A stretch of DNA of 64,000 bases from Acinetobacter shaoyimingii (GTDB lineage Bacteria; Pseudomonadota; Gammaproteobacteria; Pseudomonadales; Moraxellaceae): NCBI RefSeq assembly GCF_011578045.1, contig NZ_CP049801.1:1736001-1800000 (forward strand), written 5' to 3'. Shown piece after piece: positions 8,403 to 18,409 of this stretch. The notes under the pieces are model-generated. The model did not search any database. It was not told the DNA's origin and worked only from the letters and a program-made list of their open reading frames with translations. Both the position numbers and the translations under genes were made by a program. How positions within the stretch are numbered: position 1 is the first letter of the stretch; the number at the start of each line of letters is the position of its first letter.

Positions 8403-9293
8403 ATGAATATTGCATTTATTGGATTAGGCAATATGGGCGGAAAAATGGCGCAGAACCTGCTCAAAGCAGGTCACACCGTCTACGGTTTCGACTTAAGCCC
8501 AACAGCAATTCAAGAATTTCAAACGGCGGGAGGCGTTGTAAGTACAAACCCTCAAGACGCAGCAAAACATGCCGATGTGGTGATTACCATGTTGCCAGCA
8601 GCCAAACATGTCAAAGACGTGTACTTAGGTGACACAGGTATTTTGGCTGTATTGCCTGAAGGGGGTTTGTGTATCGATAGCAGTACCATTGATCCACAAA
8701 CCATCAAAGATATTGCTGAAGTCGGCAAATCTAAAAACATTCAGGTCTGTGATGCGCCTGTTTCTGGTGGAACGGTGGGTGCACAAGCAGGAACGCTTAC
8801 CTTTATGGTCGGTACCGATGAAGACACTTTCAACAAGGCGAAAAATATTTTAAGCCATATGGGAAAAAATATTGTGCATTGTGGTGATGTCGGTGCTGGT
8901 CAGATTGCCAAAATCTGCAACAACCTGATTTTAGGAATTTCAATGGTGGCTGTCGCTGAAGGGATGGCATTGGGTGCAAAACTAGGCATTGACCCTGAGG
9001 CCTTGGCAGGTGTGGTCAACAGTTCCAGTGGACGTTGTTGGAGTTCCGATGTATGCAATCCTTGGCCAAATATCAGTGAAAATGCGCCAGCTTCCAGAGG
9101 CTATCAAGGTGGTTTTGCCACTCAACTTATGTTGAAAGATTTGGGTCTTGCGATAGAAGCTGCAGGTCAAGTCAAACAACCTATTTTACTGGGAGGTTTG
9201 GTGCAACAGCTTTATCAGCAACGTTGTCTGCAAGGTCATGCACAACTTGATTTTTCAAGCATTATTCAAAACTATTTGCCAGATGAGGCATAG
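8403..9293 (+). CDS. mmsB: 3-hydroxyisobutyrate dehydrogenase
   Basis: This NAD-dependent enzyme converts 3-hydroxyisobutyrate to methylmalonate semialdehyde, the substrate of MmsA. The 296 residues begin with the Rossmann motif GLGNMGGKMAQNL (res 6-18). DAPVSGGTVGAQAGTL is the substrate-binding signature, and the catalytic Lys lies in GQIAKICNN (near 170). A ribosome-binding site (CAGGAG) precedes the ATG. The following 256-nt gap has no convincing ORF. Only a weak hairpin (ACCATC/GATGGT, 9303-9330) is visible there. Confidence 0.95.
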   Translation: MNIAFIGLGNMGGKMAQNLLKAGHTVYGFDLSPTAIQEFQTAGGVVSTNPQDAAKHADVVITMLPAAKHVKDVYLGDTGILAVLPEGGLCIDSSTIDPQTIKDIAEVGKSKNIQVCDAPVSGGTVGAQAGTLTFMVGTDEDTFNKAKNILSHMGKNIVHCGDVGAGQIAKICNNLILGISMVAVAEGMALGAKLGIDPEALAGVVNSSSGRCWSSDVCNPWPNISENAPASRGYQGGFATQLMLKDLGLAIEAAGQVKQPILLGGLVQQLYQQRCLQGHAQLDFSSIIQNYLPDEA

Positions 9294-9549
9294 CAACAAT
9301 AACCATCTTTCTGATGATCAGGGGATGGTCATAAACTTGAATTAAAATTTAAAACGAAAACTTAAAACGTAAAGTACAGATGGAATATGAGCTAAGCGTG
9401 ATTCATGATGAATGGTTTTTAATAAATCAATGAATCAATACGCATCATCAGCAAAACTTATCCATCTCAATCAATAAGCCATAGGATGGCGAATGTTCAA
9501 TACATTCACCTGCGTCATAAATAAGAATTACGCCAGATGAGGTCAAGTT

Positions 9550-11211
9550 ATGTTGAACTATCAAAATGCTGCACAAGAATTTGATTTAAATCAAGCAGCG
9601 CAAAAATTATTATCCGGTTCAGTCGATCAACTCAATGCATGCTTTGAATGTTGCGACCGACATGCAGAATCAGATCCAGAAAAAGTTGCTTTGTATTGGC
9701 AAGGCAAAGATGGACGAAAAGAACAATATACTTTTGCTCAACTCAAACAATGGTCAAGCCAATTTGCCAATTTTTTAAAATCGCAAGGTGTACAAGCAGG
9801 TGACCGTGTTTCAGGGCTTTTACCGCGTACACCCGAACTTTTGATTGTGATATTTGGCACTTGGCGCATCGGTGCGGTGTATCAACCATTATTTACCGCG
9901 TTTGGTCCTAAAGCGATTGAACACCGTGTTCAGCTGGCACAAAGTAAATTGGTTATTTCGGATGTCGGAAATCGTAGCAAAATCAATGAAGTCACTGACT
10001 GTCCGCAAATTGTCACAGTGGCAGATGCACAAGGTCAAGGCGTTGAAACTGGCGACTTAAATTTCTGGGATGTGGTCAATGCTGAGTCTGATCAATGTGA
10101 CTTGGTAATGCGAACGATTCAAGATCCATTCTTGTTGATGTTTACTTCGGGTACCACAGGTCCTGCAAAGCCTTTACAAGTGCCACTGAAAGCGTTGATT
10201 GCATTTGGCAATTATATGAAAGATGCTGTTGGACTACGTGAAGAAGATTCTTTTTGGAATATTGCCGATCCTGGTTGGGCCTATGGTTTGTACTATGCTA
10301 TTACTGGCCCATTACTATTAGGTCATTCCACCATTTTCTATGAAGGTGGCTTTAGTATTGAAAGTTTGTGTCAAATTGTTGAAGATTATCAAGTCAATAA
10401 TTTGGCAGGTGCACCAACGGCGTATCGCTTAATGATGGCAGCTGATCAAAACCAAATGGCAAAGCTGAAGGGCAAATTCCGAGTGGTGAGCAGTGCGGGT
10501 GAGCCTTTAAATCCAGAAGTGATTCGCTGGTTTAGACAGGTCTTGGATGCACCTATTTACGATCATTATGGTCAAACTGAAGTCGGTATGGTGGTGTGTA
10601 ATCATCACGGTTTAACACACGAAATTACCGCAGGTTCTGCAGGATTTGCCAGCCCTGGTTATCGCGTGGCGGTCGTTGATGAAGCGGGCAATGAACTGCC
10701 TGAAGATACCCCAGGAATTTTGGCAGTCGATTTAGAGCAATCACCAATGATGTGGTTTGGTGGATATCAAGAAAGCCGTAAATCACCTTTCCTAAAGCAT
10801 TACTATTTAACAGGTGATACCGCAGAATTGCACGCCAATGGCAGTATGAGTTTTGTTGGGCGTAGTGATGATGTCATTACAACTTCAGGATATCGTATTG
10901 GACCTTTCGATGTCGAGAGTGCTTTGCTTGAACATGATGCCGTTATTGAAGCTGCTGTTGTGGGCGTACCAGACCCTGAACGTACTGAAATTATTAAAGC
11001 ATTTGTAATTTTGGCTGAACATAAACAACCATCTCCAGAATTGGCCGAGCAACTCAGTCAATTTGTGAAAAAACGCTTATCTGCACATGCATATCCACGT
11101 TTGGTTGAGTTTGTCACTGAATTGCCAAAAACACCAAGCGGTAAAATTCAACGTTTTTTATTGCGCAATCAAGAGATTGCTAAACAACAAACTGAACACA
11201 AAGCCAGTTAA
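9550..11211 (+). CDS. AMP-forming acyl-CoA synthetase
   Basis: The 553-residue member of the adenylate-forming family has the P-loop-like FTSGTTGPAK (about 197-206), the DHYGQTEVG adenine/acyl motif, YLTGDTA and the C-terminal Lys in TPSGKIQR (about 536). It activates a carboxylate to its CoA thioester with ATP. Its place between mmsB and an acyl-CoA dehydrogenase suggests a short branched acid such as isobutyrate or propionate as substrate, but acetate-like specificity cannot be excluded. It is separated from mmsB by 256 nt and so may have its own promoter. Confidence 0.88.
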   Translation: MLNYQNAAQEFDLNQAAQKLLSGSVDQLNACFECCDRHAESDPEKVALYWQGKDGRKEQYTFAQLKQWSSQFANFLKSQGVQAGDRVSGLLPRTPELLIVIFGTWRIGAVYQPLFTAFGPKAIEHRVQLAQSKLVISDVGNRSKINEVTDCPQIVTVADAQGQGVETGDLNFWDVVNAESDQCDLVMRTIQDPFLLMFTSGTTGPAKPLQVPLKALIAFGNYMKDAVGLREEDSFWNIADPGWAYGLYYAITGPLLLGHSTIFYEGGFSIESLCQIVEDYQVNNLAGAPTAYRLMMAADQNQMAKLKGKFRVVSSAGEPLNPEVIRWFRQVLDAPIYDHYGQTEVGMVVCNHHGLTHEITAGSAGFASPGYRVAVVDEAGNELPEDTPGILAVDLEQSPMMWFGGYQESRKSPFLKHYYLTGDTAELHANGSMSFVGRSDDVITTSGYRIGPFDVESALLEHDAVIEAAVVGVPDPERTEIIKAFVILAEHKQPSPELAEQLSQFVKKRLSAHAYPRLVEFVTELPKTPSGKIQRFLLRNQEIAKQQTEHKAS

Positions 11212-11290
11212 TTACGGTAGATTATCTGTTCATTAAAATTGTGAAATATCGCGTAAATAACAAAAGCAAGATTGAGAAAGGAACAAAGGA

Positions 11291-12418
11291 ATGCAGTTTA
11301 CTGAAGAACAGTTATTAATTCAGGATATGGCACGTAGTTTTGCGCAAGAGCAAATCAAACCCAACGCTGCAGATTGGGATAAGAATGAAACTTTTCCAAA
11401 ATCAGCATTGGCGCAAATGGGTGAGCTTGGTTTTCTGGGGATGTTGGTGTCCGAAGAATGGGGCGGCTCTGATACTGGAAATCTAGCTTATGTGATGGCA
11501 TTAGAGGAAATAGCAGCCGCAGATGGAGCAACATCAACCATTATGAGTGTTCATAATTCCGTAGGTTGTGTGCCGATTGCTAAATTCGGTACAGAGGAAC
11601 AAAAGCAAAAATATCTCACACCTTTGGCGCAAGGCAAAATGATTGGCGCATTTGCATTGACTGAACCGCATACTGGTTCTGATGCTGCAGCGATTAAAAC
11701 CAAGGCCGTGAAAGATGGTGATTACTGGGTTATTAATGGTGCCAAACAGTTTATTACTTCTGGACATAATGCAGGGGTGATTATCGTCTTTGCAGTGACC
11801 AATCCAAGCGCAGGTAAAAAGGGCATTAGTGCTTTTATTGTGCCACGTGATACCGCAGGTTATGAAGTGGTACGTACCGAAGAAAAACTGGGTTTACATG
11901 CGTCGGACACTTGCCAAATTGCTCTGACTGATGTTCGTGTGCATCAAGACTTGATGTTAGGAAAAGAAGGTGATGGTCTTAAAATCGCTTTGTCCAATTT
12001 AGAAGGTGGACGCATTGGGATTGCAGCTCAAGCAGTTGGACTTGCACGTGCAGCACTGGATGAAGCCACTCGTTATGCCAAAGAACGTTTAACTTTTGGT
12101 AAACCCATCTTTGAACATCAAGCGATTGCATTTCGTTTGGCAAGTATGGCGACAGAAATCCATGCGGCACGTCAAATGGTACATCATGCTGCACGTTTAA
12201 AAGAAGCGGGGCAACCGTGTCTCACTGAAGCATCGATGGCAAAACTGTTTTCATCTGAAATGGCAGAACGTGTTTGTTCAGCGGCTTTACAAGTTTTTGG
12301 TGGCTATGGTTATTTAAAAGATTTCCCAATTGAACGGATTTATCGTGATGCACGTATTTGCCAGATTTATGAAGGTACTAGTGACATTCAACGTCTGGTG
12401 ATTGCACGTATTTTATAA
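11291..12418 (+). CDS. Acyl-CoA dehydrogenase, probably isobutyryl-CoA dehydrogenase
   Basis: The 375-residue FAD enzyme has complete ACAD domains: [13 protein letters not shown] (FAD/substrate loop), [10 protein letters not shown], and [16 protein letters not shown] at the C-terminus. The Glu in YEGTSD (about 362) is the expected catalytic base. In this gene order (with enoyl-CoA hydratase and hydroxyisobutyryl-CoA hydrolase) the likely reaction is isobutyryl-CoA to methacrylyl-CoA. AAGGAACAAAGGA precedes the ATG. The assignment to valine rather than short straight-chain substrates rests on context. Confidence 0.9.
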   Translation: MQFTEEQLLIQDMARSFAQEQIKPNAADWDKNETFPKSALAQMGELGFLGMLVSEEWGGSDTGNLAYVMALEEIAAADGATSTIMSVHNSVGCVPIAKFGTEEQKQKYLTPLAQGKMIGAFALTEPHTGSDAAAIKTKAVKDGDYWVINGAKQFITSGHNAGVIIVFAVTNPSAGKKGISAFIVPRDTAGYEVVRTEEKLGLHASDTCQIALTDVRVHQDLMLGKEGDGLKIALSNLEGGRIGIAAQAVGLARAALDEATRYAKERLTFGKPIFEHQAIAFRLASMATEIHAARQMVHHAARLKEAGQPCLTEASMAKLFSSEMAERVCSAALQVFGGYGYLKDFPIERIYRDARICQIYEGTSDIQRLVIARIL

Positions 12419-12575
12419 GAATTTAAAAGATTTAAATGAAATGATGACCAAGATTTTGCACTTTTAAAGTCAAGGTTTTGGGTCCGTATCAATTCTAATT
12501 TAAACAGTTAAGTTGATTGATCAAAGCGGATGAAATCATCAGCAGATTAATCTAAAAGAATAAAGGAATGAAGTG

Positions 12576-13349
12576 ATGACATTTGAAACCATTCAGCTGG
12601 AAAAACAGCAAGGCATTGGTTTAATTCGTTTAAATCGACCTAAAGCTTTAAATGCACTCAATAGCCAACTCATTGCAGAGCTTAATCTCGCATTGGATGA
12701 TTTAGAGCGTGATCCACAGATTGGCTGTATGGTGATTACGGGTTCTGAGAAAGCTTTCGCGGCTGGTGCGGATATTAAAGAAATGGTCGATTTAAGCTAT
12801 CCGCAAATTTATTTTGATGATTTTTTTCATTTAGCAGATCGTATAGCTGAACGTCGTAAACCATTGATTGCAGCTGTAAGTGGTTATGCTTTGGGCGGTG
12901 GTTGTGAATTGGCACTGATGTGTGATTTTATTTACTGCGCTGAAAATGCGAAATTTGGTTTGCCTGAAGTCACTTTAGGCGTGATTCCTGGGATTGGCGG
13001 TACACAGCGTTTAACCCGTGCTATTGGTAAAGCCAAAGCCATGGAAATGTGCCTGACTGCACGCCAAATGGGTGCGGTTGAAGCTGAACAAAGTGGCTTG
13101 GTAGCACGAGTCTTTAAAAATGACGAACTTTTAGATGAAACATTAAAGGCTGCGACAACAATTGCAGAAAAGTCTTTAACAGCCACCATGATGATCAAAG
13201 AATCGATCAACCGTTCTTATGAAGTCAGTTTGCATGAAGGTTTACGTTTTGAACGTCGAATTTTCCATTCTATTTTTGCAACGCAAGATCAAAAAGAAGG
13301 CATGCAGGCATTTATTGAAAAACGTACAGCTGAGTTTAAAAATCATTAA
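12576..13349 (+). CDS. Enoyl-CoA hydratase (crotonase family)
   Basis: The protein is 257 residues from the ATG at 12576 (AAGGA 8 nt upstream). A GTG one codon earlier is less well placed. The crotonase oxyanion-hole segments [11 protein letters not shown] and [17 protein letters not shown] are intact, as is [17 protein letters not shown] carrying the catalytic Glu region. It would hydrate methacrylyl-CoA to 3-hydroxyisobutyryl-CoA in valine breakdown, while also being capable of ordinary beta-oxidation. The following gene starts 26 nt downstream. Confidence 0.92.
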   Translation: MTFETIQLEKQQGIGLIRLNRPKALNALNSQLIAELNLALDDLERDPQIGCMVITGSEKAFAAGADIKEMVDLSYPQIYFDDFFHLADRIAERRKPLIAAVSGYALGGGCELALMCDFIYCAENAKFGLPEVTLGVIPGIGGTQRLTRAIGKAKAMEMCLTARQMGAVEAEQSGLVARVFKNDELLDETLKAATTIAEKSLTATMMIKESINRSYEVSLHEGLRFERRIFHSIFATQDQKEGMQAFIEKRTAEFKNH

Positions 13350-13375
13350 TTGAATCATGAGAGTAAGGGATGACC

Positions 13376-14416
13376 ATGAATATTGAAAATAAAGCACTGA
13401 AGGATCAATTACATATAGAAAAAACGGGTCATTTAGGTGTGATTGGATTGAATCGAGTGGCACATTTAAATGCTTTAACACTGGAGATGATTCAAGGCAT
13501 CACCAAACAACTTAGCGATTGGCATAATGATCCAGAAATTCAAGCCATACTGATTCAATCGAACAGCCCTAAAGCCTTTTGTGCAGGTGGTGATATTCGA
13601 TATTTGTATGATGGTTATATGAATGGAACTGACAATCACAAAGCGTATTTTAGTGCCGAATATGACATGCTCAATACTATTCGTGCATATGCAAAACCTG
13701 TGATTGTGCTGTTAGATGGCTATGTTTTGGGTGGTGGATTTGGTTTGGCGCAAGCCTGTCACATGATTATCAGCAGTGAAAAATCCCGCTTTGCAATGCC
13801 TGAAACAGTGATTGGATTTTTCCCAGATGTAGGTGCTACACACTTTTTATCTCGTTTAGATGATATTGGTGTGTATTTGGCACTGACGGGTGAACAAATC
13901 AGCAGTAGTGATGCCTTGTATCTTGATTTGATTGATTATCATATTCCAAGTGAACAGTTTCAACATTTCAGAGAAGATCTAAGCAAGGCTACAGATTTAA
14001 GTAAAGATCATATTAGCCAAATGATTGGTCGCTATATTGTTCAGCCTGTTGAAAGTGAATTACGTCAATATGCAGAGATCATTCAACAGCATTTTGCATC
14101 TGATGACCTCGCTACGATTGAAAATGGTTTGGCTCAAGAATCCAATCCCAAATATCGAGATTGGGCGCAAAAAACATTATCGACGCTTGAACAACGGTCA
14201 TATATTGCCAAAAAGACCAGTTTAAAGCTGCAACATTTAGGACGTGGCTTGTCCTTAGCACAATGTATGCAGCTTGAGCGTCAATTGCAGGATATTTGGC
14301 TAGATGAAGGTGATTTTATCGAAGGCGTGCGCGCATTGATTGTCGATAAAGATAAACAACCCAAATGGAAAAAAGAGAATCCGAAATTAGATCTTATTTT
14401 AGATCAATTAGGATAA
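13376..14416 (+). CDS. 3-hydroxyisobutyryl-CoA hydrolase
   Basis: This crotonase-superfamily thioesterase (HIBCH type) releases 3-hydroxyisobutyrate for MmsB. The ATG at 13376 is preferred over the one at 13370 because AAGGG lies directly against the latter, which leaves 346 residues. AFCAGGDIRYLYDG, GYVLGGGFGLAQAC and MPETVIGFFPDVG are the family signatures. The long C-terminal helical extension (about 250-346) distinguishes it from enoyl-CoA hydratases. Together with the preceding genes it completes valine catabolism from isobutyryl-CoA to propionyl-CoA. Confidence 0.92.
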   Translation: MNIENKALKDQLHIEKTGHLGVIGLNRVAHLNALTLEMIQGITKQLSDWHNDPEIQAILIQSNSPKAFCAGGDIRYLYDGYMNGTDNHKAYFSAEYDMLNTIRAYAKPVIVLLDGYVLGGGFGLAQACHMIISSEKSRFAMPETVIGFFPDVGATHFLSRLDDIGVYLALTGEQISSSDALYLDLIDYHIPSEQFQHFREDLSKATDLSKDHISQMIGRYIVQPVESELRQYAEIIQQHFASDDLATIENGLAQESNPKYRDWAQKTLSTLEQRSYIAKKTSLKLQHLGRGLSLAQCMQLERQLQDIWLDEGDFIEGVRALIVDKDKQPKWKKENPKLDLILDQLG

Positions 14417-14567
14417 TGCAAAGTTCTAATTTTATTATAATGTTATGTATTTCAATATCTTAATTACTAAATGGAGTTTTTAAAAGCATTCAAGCACCAA
14501 ATTATGAATCAAATCACCCATAGGATGGGTTTTGTCAGAGATTACTGACACAATAAGGGATTATACA

Positions 14568-15917
14568 ATGCAAAATTCATACGTAACTGATGTTAAAGCC
14601 AAAAGTTCACATCGTTTGGCCGGCATATCCAGTATGGTGGGAACCACTATCGAGTGGTATGACTTTTTTATCTATGGTGCAGCTGCAGCACTGATTTTTA
14701 ACAAACTATTTTTTCCAAATTTAGACCCATTGACTGGTGTTTTAGCCGCATTTGGAACTTATGCGGTTGGCTTTATTGGGAGACCATTAGGTGGGATAGT
14801 TTTTGGACATTTTGGCGATAAAATTGGCCGCAAGTCCATGTTACTGATCACATTAATGTTAATGGGTATACCCACGGTATGTATTGGATTATTGCCCACA
14901 TATGAGTCGATTGGCTATTGGGCAGCAATATGTTTAGTTGTACTTCGTTTTATACAGGGTATGGCTATGGGTGGTGAATGGGGCGGAGCAGTGCTCATGG
15001 CCGTTGAACATGCACCTGAAGGTGGTAAAGGCTTTTGGGGAAGTTTACCACAAGCCAGTACAGGTGGCGGTTTAATGCTCGCATCTGTTGCATTGGGTTT
15101 GGTATCATTACTTCCAGAACAAGCATTATTTAGCTGGGGATGGCGAATTCCATTTCTTGCCAGTATTGTACTTCTGGCTGTGGGTTGGTATATCCGCGTC
15201 AAAGTACCAGAATCTCCAGATTTTGAAAAAGTGAAAGAAGCTGCCAAAGAAGTTAAAGTTCCGGCTTTACAAGTCTTTAAGTCTTATCCTAAAGAATTAA
15301 TCACCATTATTTTGTCGCGTGCAGCTGAAAATGCATGGTTTTATTTGGCATCGACATTTGCATTGGCATATACGACCACACAACTGAATATTCCACGCCA
15401 AGACATATTGTTTGCAACCATCTGTGGTGCAGTTGTGATTATGGTCATTACACCCATATTTGGACATTTATCGGATAAAGTCGGTCAAAAAAACATGTTC
15501 CGTTTTGGATTATGTGTATTGGCACTTTATAGTTATCCATTCTTTGCCATGCTGAATACTAAAGATCCAGTTTGGGTGTGGACAGCCATTGTTTTAGCAA
15601 TTGGTGTGGTTTTTCCTATTATGTATGCGCCACAGTCGCAATTGTTTGCACGCCAATTTCCAGCTGAAATTCGTTATAGCGGTATTTCTATAGCTGTGCA
15701 GTTTGCCGGCGTTTTAGGTGGTGGTTTAGCACCATTAATCGCAACAAAATTACTCAGTATTGGTCAAGGTAGCCCACATTTAATTATTGTATATATAGTG
15801 AGCATTGCAGTGGTGGCGATAATTGCATCAGGATTTTTAAAACCTGATCAAAAGCTAAACACGATAAAATCGTTAGGTAATGAGCAGGTTAAATCATCAT
15901 CAAGTCATATTGGCTAG
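14568..15917 (+). CDS. MFS transporter of the metabolite:H+ symporter (MHS) family
   Basis: The protein is 449 residues from the ATG at 14568, supported by AAGGGA 8 nt upstream. A TTG at 14532 in the same frame lacks one. It has about twelve hydrophobic segments. The signature SMVGTTIEWYDFFIYGAAA, GHFGDKIGRK between helices 2 and 3, and GEWGGAVLMAVEHAPEGGKG are typical of proline/betaine/shikimate-type symporters. It probably imports an organic acid that feeds the preceding pathway. The substrate is not readable from sequence. Confidence 0.88.
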   Translation: MQNSYVTDVKAKSSHRLAGISSMVGTTIEWYDFFIYGAAAALIFNKLFFPNLDPLTGVLAAFGTYAVGFIGRPLGGIVFGHFGDKIGRKSMLLITLMLMGIPTVCIGLLPTYESIGYWAAICLVVLRFIQGMAMGGEWGGAVLMAVEHAPEGGKGFWGSLPQASTGGGLMLASVALGLVSLLPEQALFSWGWRIPFLASIVLLAVGWYIRVKVPESPDFEKVKEAAKEVKVPALQVFKSYPKELITIILSRAAENAWFYLASTFALAYTTTQLNIPRQDILFATICGAVVIMVITPIFGHLSDKVGQKNMFRFGLCVLALYSYPFFAMLNTKDPVWVWTAIVLAIGVVFPIMYAPQSQLFARQFPAEIRYSGISIAVQFAGVLGGGLAPLIATKLLSIGQGSPHLIIVYIVSIAVVAIIASGFLKPDQKLNTIKSLGNEQVKSSSSHIG

Positions 15918-15997
15918 TATAGAAGTGCTTATATAGGATGATTAGAATGATTGTTTTGTAAATGCATAATTTTTGTAGGGCTTTGATTTGATGCTCA

Positions 15998-16032
15998 AGC
16001 GACTAAGATAAATCACTTAGTCGCTCTTTAAA
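15998..16032 (+). terminator. Terminator hairpin after the MFS transporter
   Basis: A perfect 10-bp stem AGCGACTAAG (15998-16007)/CTTAGTCGCT (16016-16025) has an 8-nt loop and is followed by CTTTAAAAA. It lies 80 nt after the transporter stop. Confidence 0.7.
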
Positions 16033-16173
16033 AAGTTAAACAATCATGAATTGCTGTCTGTGTAATCAAAACGTATATAAGCACATGTCTAGCAACAAGT
16101 AATTCTAAAACTGATTTTACAATGTATATAAGTATATAGAGATCTTGATGTGTGGGAACTTTCAAATTAAAAC

Positions 16174-16201
16174 AGTTCGCATAATGTATATTATGTTAAA
16201 T
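16174..16201 (+). other. dif: Chromosomal dif site (XerC/XerD recombination)
   Basis: The site reads AGTTCGCATAA (XerC arm, 16174-16184), TGTATA (central 6 bp, 16185-16190), TTATGTTAAAT (XerD arm, 16191-16201). Compared with the E. coli dif sequence, only two bases in the outer part of the XerC arm differ. It lies in a 525-nt gene-free gap between the MFS terminator and the VF530 gene. Gene orientation switches from mostly rightward to mostly leftward around it, as expected at a chromosome terminus. A plasmid-type pdif cannot be excluded from one site alone, but the arms and spacer match chromosomal dif. Confidence 0.88.
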
Positions 16202-16442
16202 AGGATATATTAGACTGTGGCCTATACAATACTAATGTTGCCACAGCTCAGTAACGTTATGACTCAATTTATGTCTCAATCTCATCTACCTAATAAAGAT
16301 TCATACTAAGAAAATAATGTCTAGATACGTAAGGCTAATACAGCTGTAATTTTCGATGTTCATTACGTTTAAATTCCAACCCTCTCATTTTACAACTGGC
16401 TCAGGTTATAATAATGGCCTCCTAAAATATGATTGATTTATT

Positions 16443-16679
16443 ATGAACACCTCCAATGACCCTTTACACGGCAAAAAACTTGCTGACATTTTGGACGAAT
16501 TATTGGATTACTACGGTGGCTTTGAAGGCTTAAGTCGTAAAATTGAAATTAGATGTTTTTGCATAGATCCAAGTGTTAAATCATCATTGCGATTCTTACG
16601 CACTACACCATGGGCACGTGAAAAAGTAGAAAGCTTATATTTGTATGTCTTACGCCAAAAAGCCAAACAGCAAGCGTAG
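16443..16679 (+). CDS. VF530-family small DNA-binding protein (DUF2132)
   Basis: This 78-residue protein contains DPLHGKKLADILDELLDYYGG and the conserved SVKSSLRFLRTTPWAREKVE, the signature of the VF530/DUF2132 family. Its structure is an SAP-like helical fold with reported DNA binding. The cellular role is unknown. It is a monocistronic gene immediately after dif. A hairpin AACCTAGC/GCTAGGTT (16697-16721) follows, without a T-run. Confidence 0.85.
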   Translation: MNTSNDPLHGKKLADILDELLDYYGGFEGLSRKIEIRCFCIDPSVKSSLRFLRTTPWAREKVESLYLYVLRQKAKQQA

Positions 16680-16840
16680 CCCTGAATAACCATCAAAACC
16701 TAGCATCAGCATAGCTAGGTTCATGAGCTAAATATTATAAGTCATTATTTTAGTTATCTACGTAATTAAATTTATTGTTTATTAAACATAAATTTAAGTG
16801 TGAACTGGATTCTAGGTGAACATAAGTTAAATAAAATATA

Positions 16841-16876
16841 GAGCAATTGATCCTTTAAGAGCAATTGATCCTTTAA
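16841..16876 (+). repeat. Perfect tandem duplication of 18 bp
   Basis: GAGCAATTGATCCTTTAA occurs twice head to tail (16841-16858, 16859-16876) in the 497-nt gap between the VF530 gene and the alpha/beta hydrolase. Nothing else in this gap is recognisable apart from the hydrolase terminator. Confidence 0.9.
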
Positions 16877-17107
16877 TCGTTTGACTCTCAATCCCATAAA
16901 TGATTCACTTATTTTAAATCATGCGACTTAATGCATAACAATCGTAATGATATTTACGTCAGTCTCATTCTTAAACCTTAAGCCATTTAAAAAGCAGATA
17001 AAACTCAGTTTCGGTCGATACATATAATGGTCAAAATCATAAATGCCCTTTACAATACCGATTTATTGAGACTTGAATATATTTGGCGTTAAATAAACAA
17101 TAAAAAT

Positions 17108-17139
17108 GAAAAAAAAGAACAACTTTTACCAAGTTGCTC
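17108..17139 (-). terminator. Terminator of the alpha/beta hydrolase gene
   Basis: On the minus strand GAGCAACTT and AAGTTGTTC form a 9-bp stem (one G:U) with a 5-nt loop, followed by a run of T (17108-17116). It begins 38 nt after the hydrolase stop. Confidence 0.75.
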
Positions 17140-17176
17140 TCTTATCAAGTTCGACTTTATCTATAGGTCTAGATCA

Positions 17177-18007
17177 TTAGCTTTGAATAAAAGCCAATAA
17201 ATCAGGATTAATCACATCATGATTTAGAGTCAACATACCATGAGAATATCCAGGATAGACTTTCAGCGTTCCATTTTGAACCAATTCAACCGATAATTTT
17301 CCAGATATTTCAAAAGGTACTACTTGATCGTCATCGCCATGTAATACCAATACAGGCACAGAAATCTTTTTCAAATCTTCAGTAAAATCTGTCTGTGAAA
17401 ATGCCACCACGCCATCATAATGGGCTTTAATGCTCCCCATCATTCCTTGACGCCACCAGTTTTGAATAACAGCTTCTGAAGGCTGCGCATTTGGACGGTT
17501 GAATCCATAAAATGGACCTTCTGGTACAGCGCGATAAAACTCAGAACGATTTTTTAAGATTTGAGTTAGAAAATCATCAAAAACGGCTTTAGGTAATCCG
17601 TTTGGGTTCTGTTCAGTTTTGATCATAAATGGCGGAACAGAACTCACCAAAATGGCTTTAGATACATGTGTTTCACCATGTTTAGCGATATATCTGGCAA
17701 CTTCACCACCACCAGTTGAGTGACCAATATGAATAGCTTTAGATATTCCTAAATGCTGAACCACAGCAGCTACATCATCAGCATAATGGTCCATATCGTG
17801 ACCATCCCATACCTGACTTGAACGCCCGTGTCCACGACGATCATGTGCTACAACTCGATAACCCTTTTCTAAGAAATAGATCATTTGAGCGTCCCAATCA
17901 TCTGAACTGAGTGGCCAACCGTGATGGAAATAAAGGACTTCAGCATCGCGTGGTCCCCAATCTTTATAAAAAATTTCTACGCCATCATTTGTCGTTACGT
18001 AACCCAT
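17177..18007 (-). CDS. Alpha/beta hydrolase (non-haem chloroperoxidase/arylesterase type)
   Basis: The protein is 276 residues from the ATG at 18005-18007 (AAAAGGTG upstream). The GTG three codons earlier overlaps that site. The oxyanion motif HHGWPLS, nucleophile Ser in GHSTGGGEVARY (about residue 97), acid in VLHGDDDQVVP and His in GYSHGM near the C-terminus give a complete catalytic triad. Such enzymes act as esterases and show perhydrolase activity with peroxide. The natural substrate is unknown. It is monocistronic, with its own terminator. The 402-nt divergent gap to the right (18008-18409) is AT-rich and holds nothing recognisable beyond promoter-like sequence. Confidence 0.88.
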   Translation of the reverse strand: MGYVTTNDGVEIFYKDWGPRDAEVLYFHHGWPLSSDDWDAQMIYFLEKGYRVVAHDRRGHGRSSQVWDGHDMDHYADDVAAVVQHLGISKAIHIGHSTGGGEVARYIAKHGETHVSKAILVSSVPPFMIKTEQNPNGLPKAVFDDFLTQILKNRSEFYRAVPEGPFYGFNRPNAQPSEAVIQNWWRQGMMGSIKAHYDGVVAFSQTDFTEDLKKISVPVLVLHGDDDQVVPFEISGKLSVELVQNGTLKVYPGYSHGMLTLNHDVINPDLLAFIQS

Positions 18008-18409
18008 GAAATTCACCTTTTTATCGTACTTAATATTGATTGAGCACTCAATTTAAATTGGCTCAATATCCTCATACTATTCATTTTCTCATGGTGGTTA
18101 TCTGTACTTTTGATCGTCTTTAATGATGATTTGTAAACTCACTATCTGCTTCATAAATTATGTGATATCTATATTTGTTATGGTTTTAATTTTAAGATGT
18201 AATACTTGCAATTTACTTTGATTATAATTTTCTAACTTTTTGATTTTAAATTATTTTTAATGAATAAAACATATAAATTTTTAAAGCATTCTGAGTTGCA
18301 TAGTGACTTTAAAACTAGATTGACCCTTGATTAATCATAAATATATATTTTGCGCCACTTTTATTGATTCTAAGTGTATGATGAATTGCTTTTATCTTAA
18401 AATGTAACT

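Noticed and set aside
9300..9330. Hairpin after mmsB as terminator
   Set aside because: Only a 6-bp stem with a large loop and no T-run.
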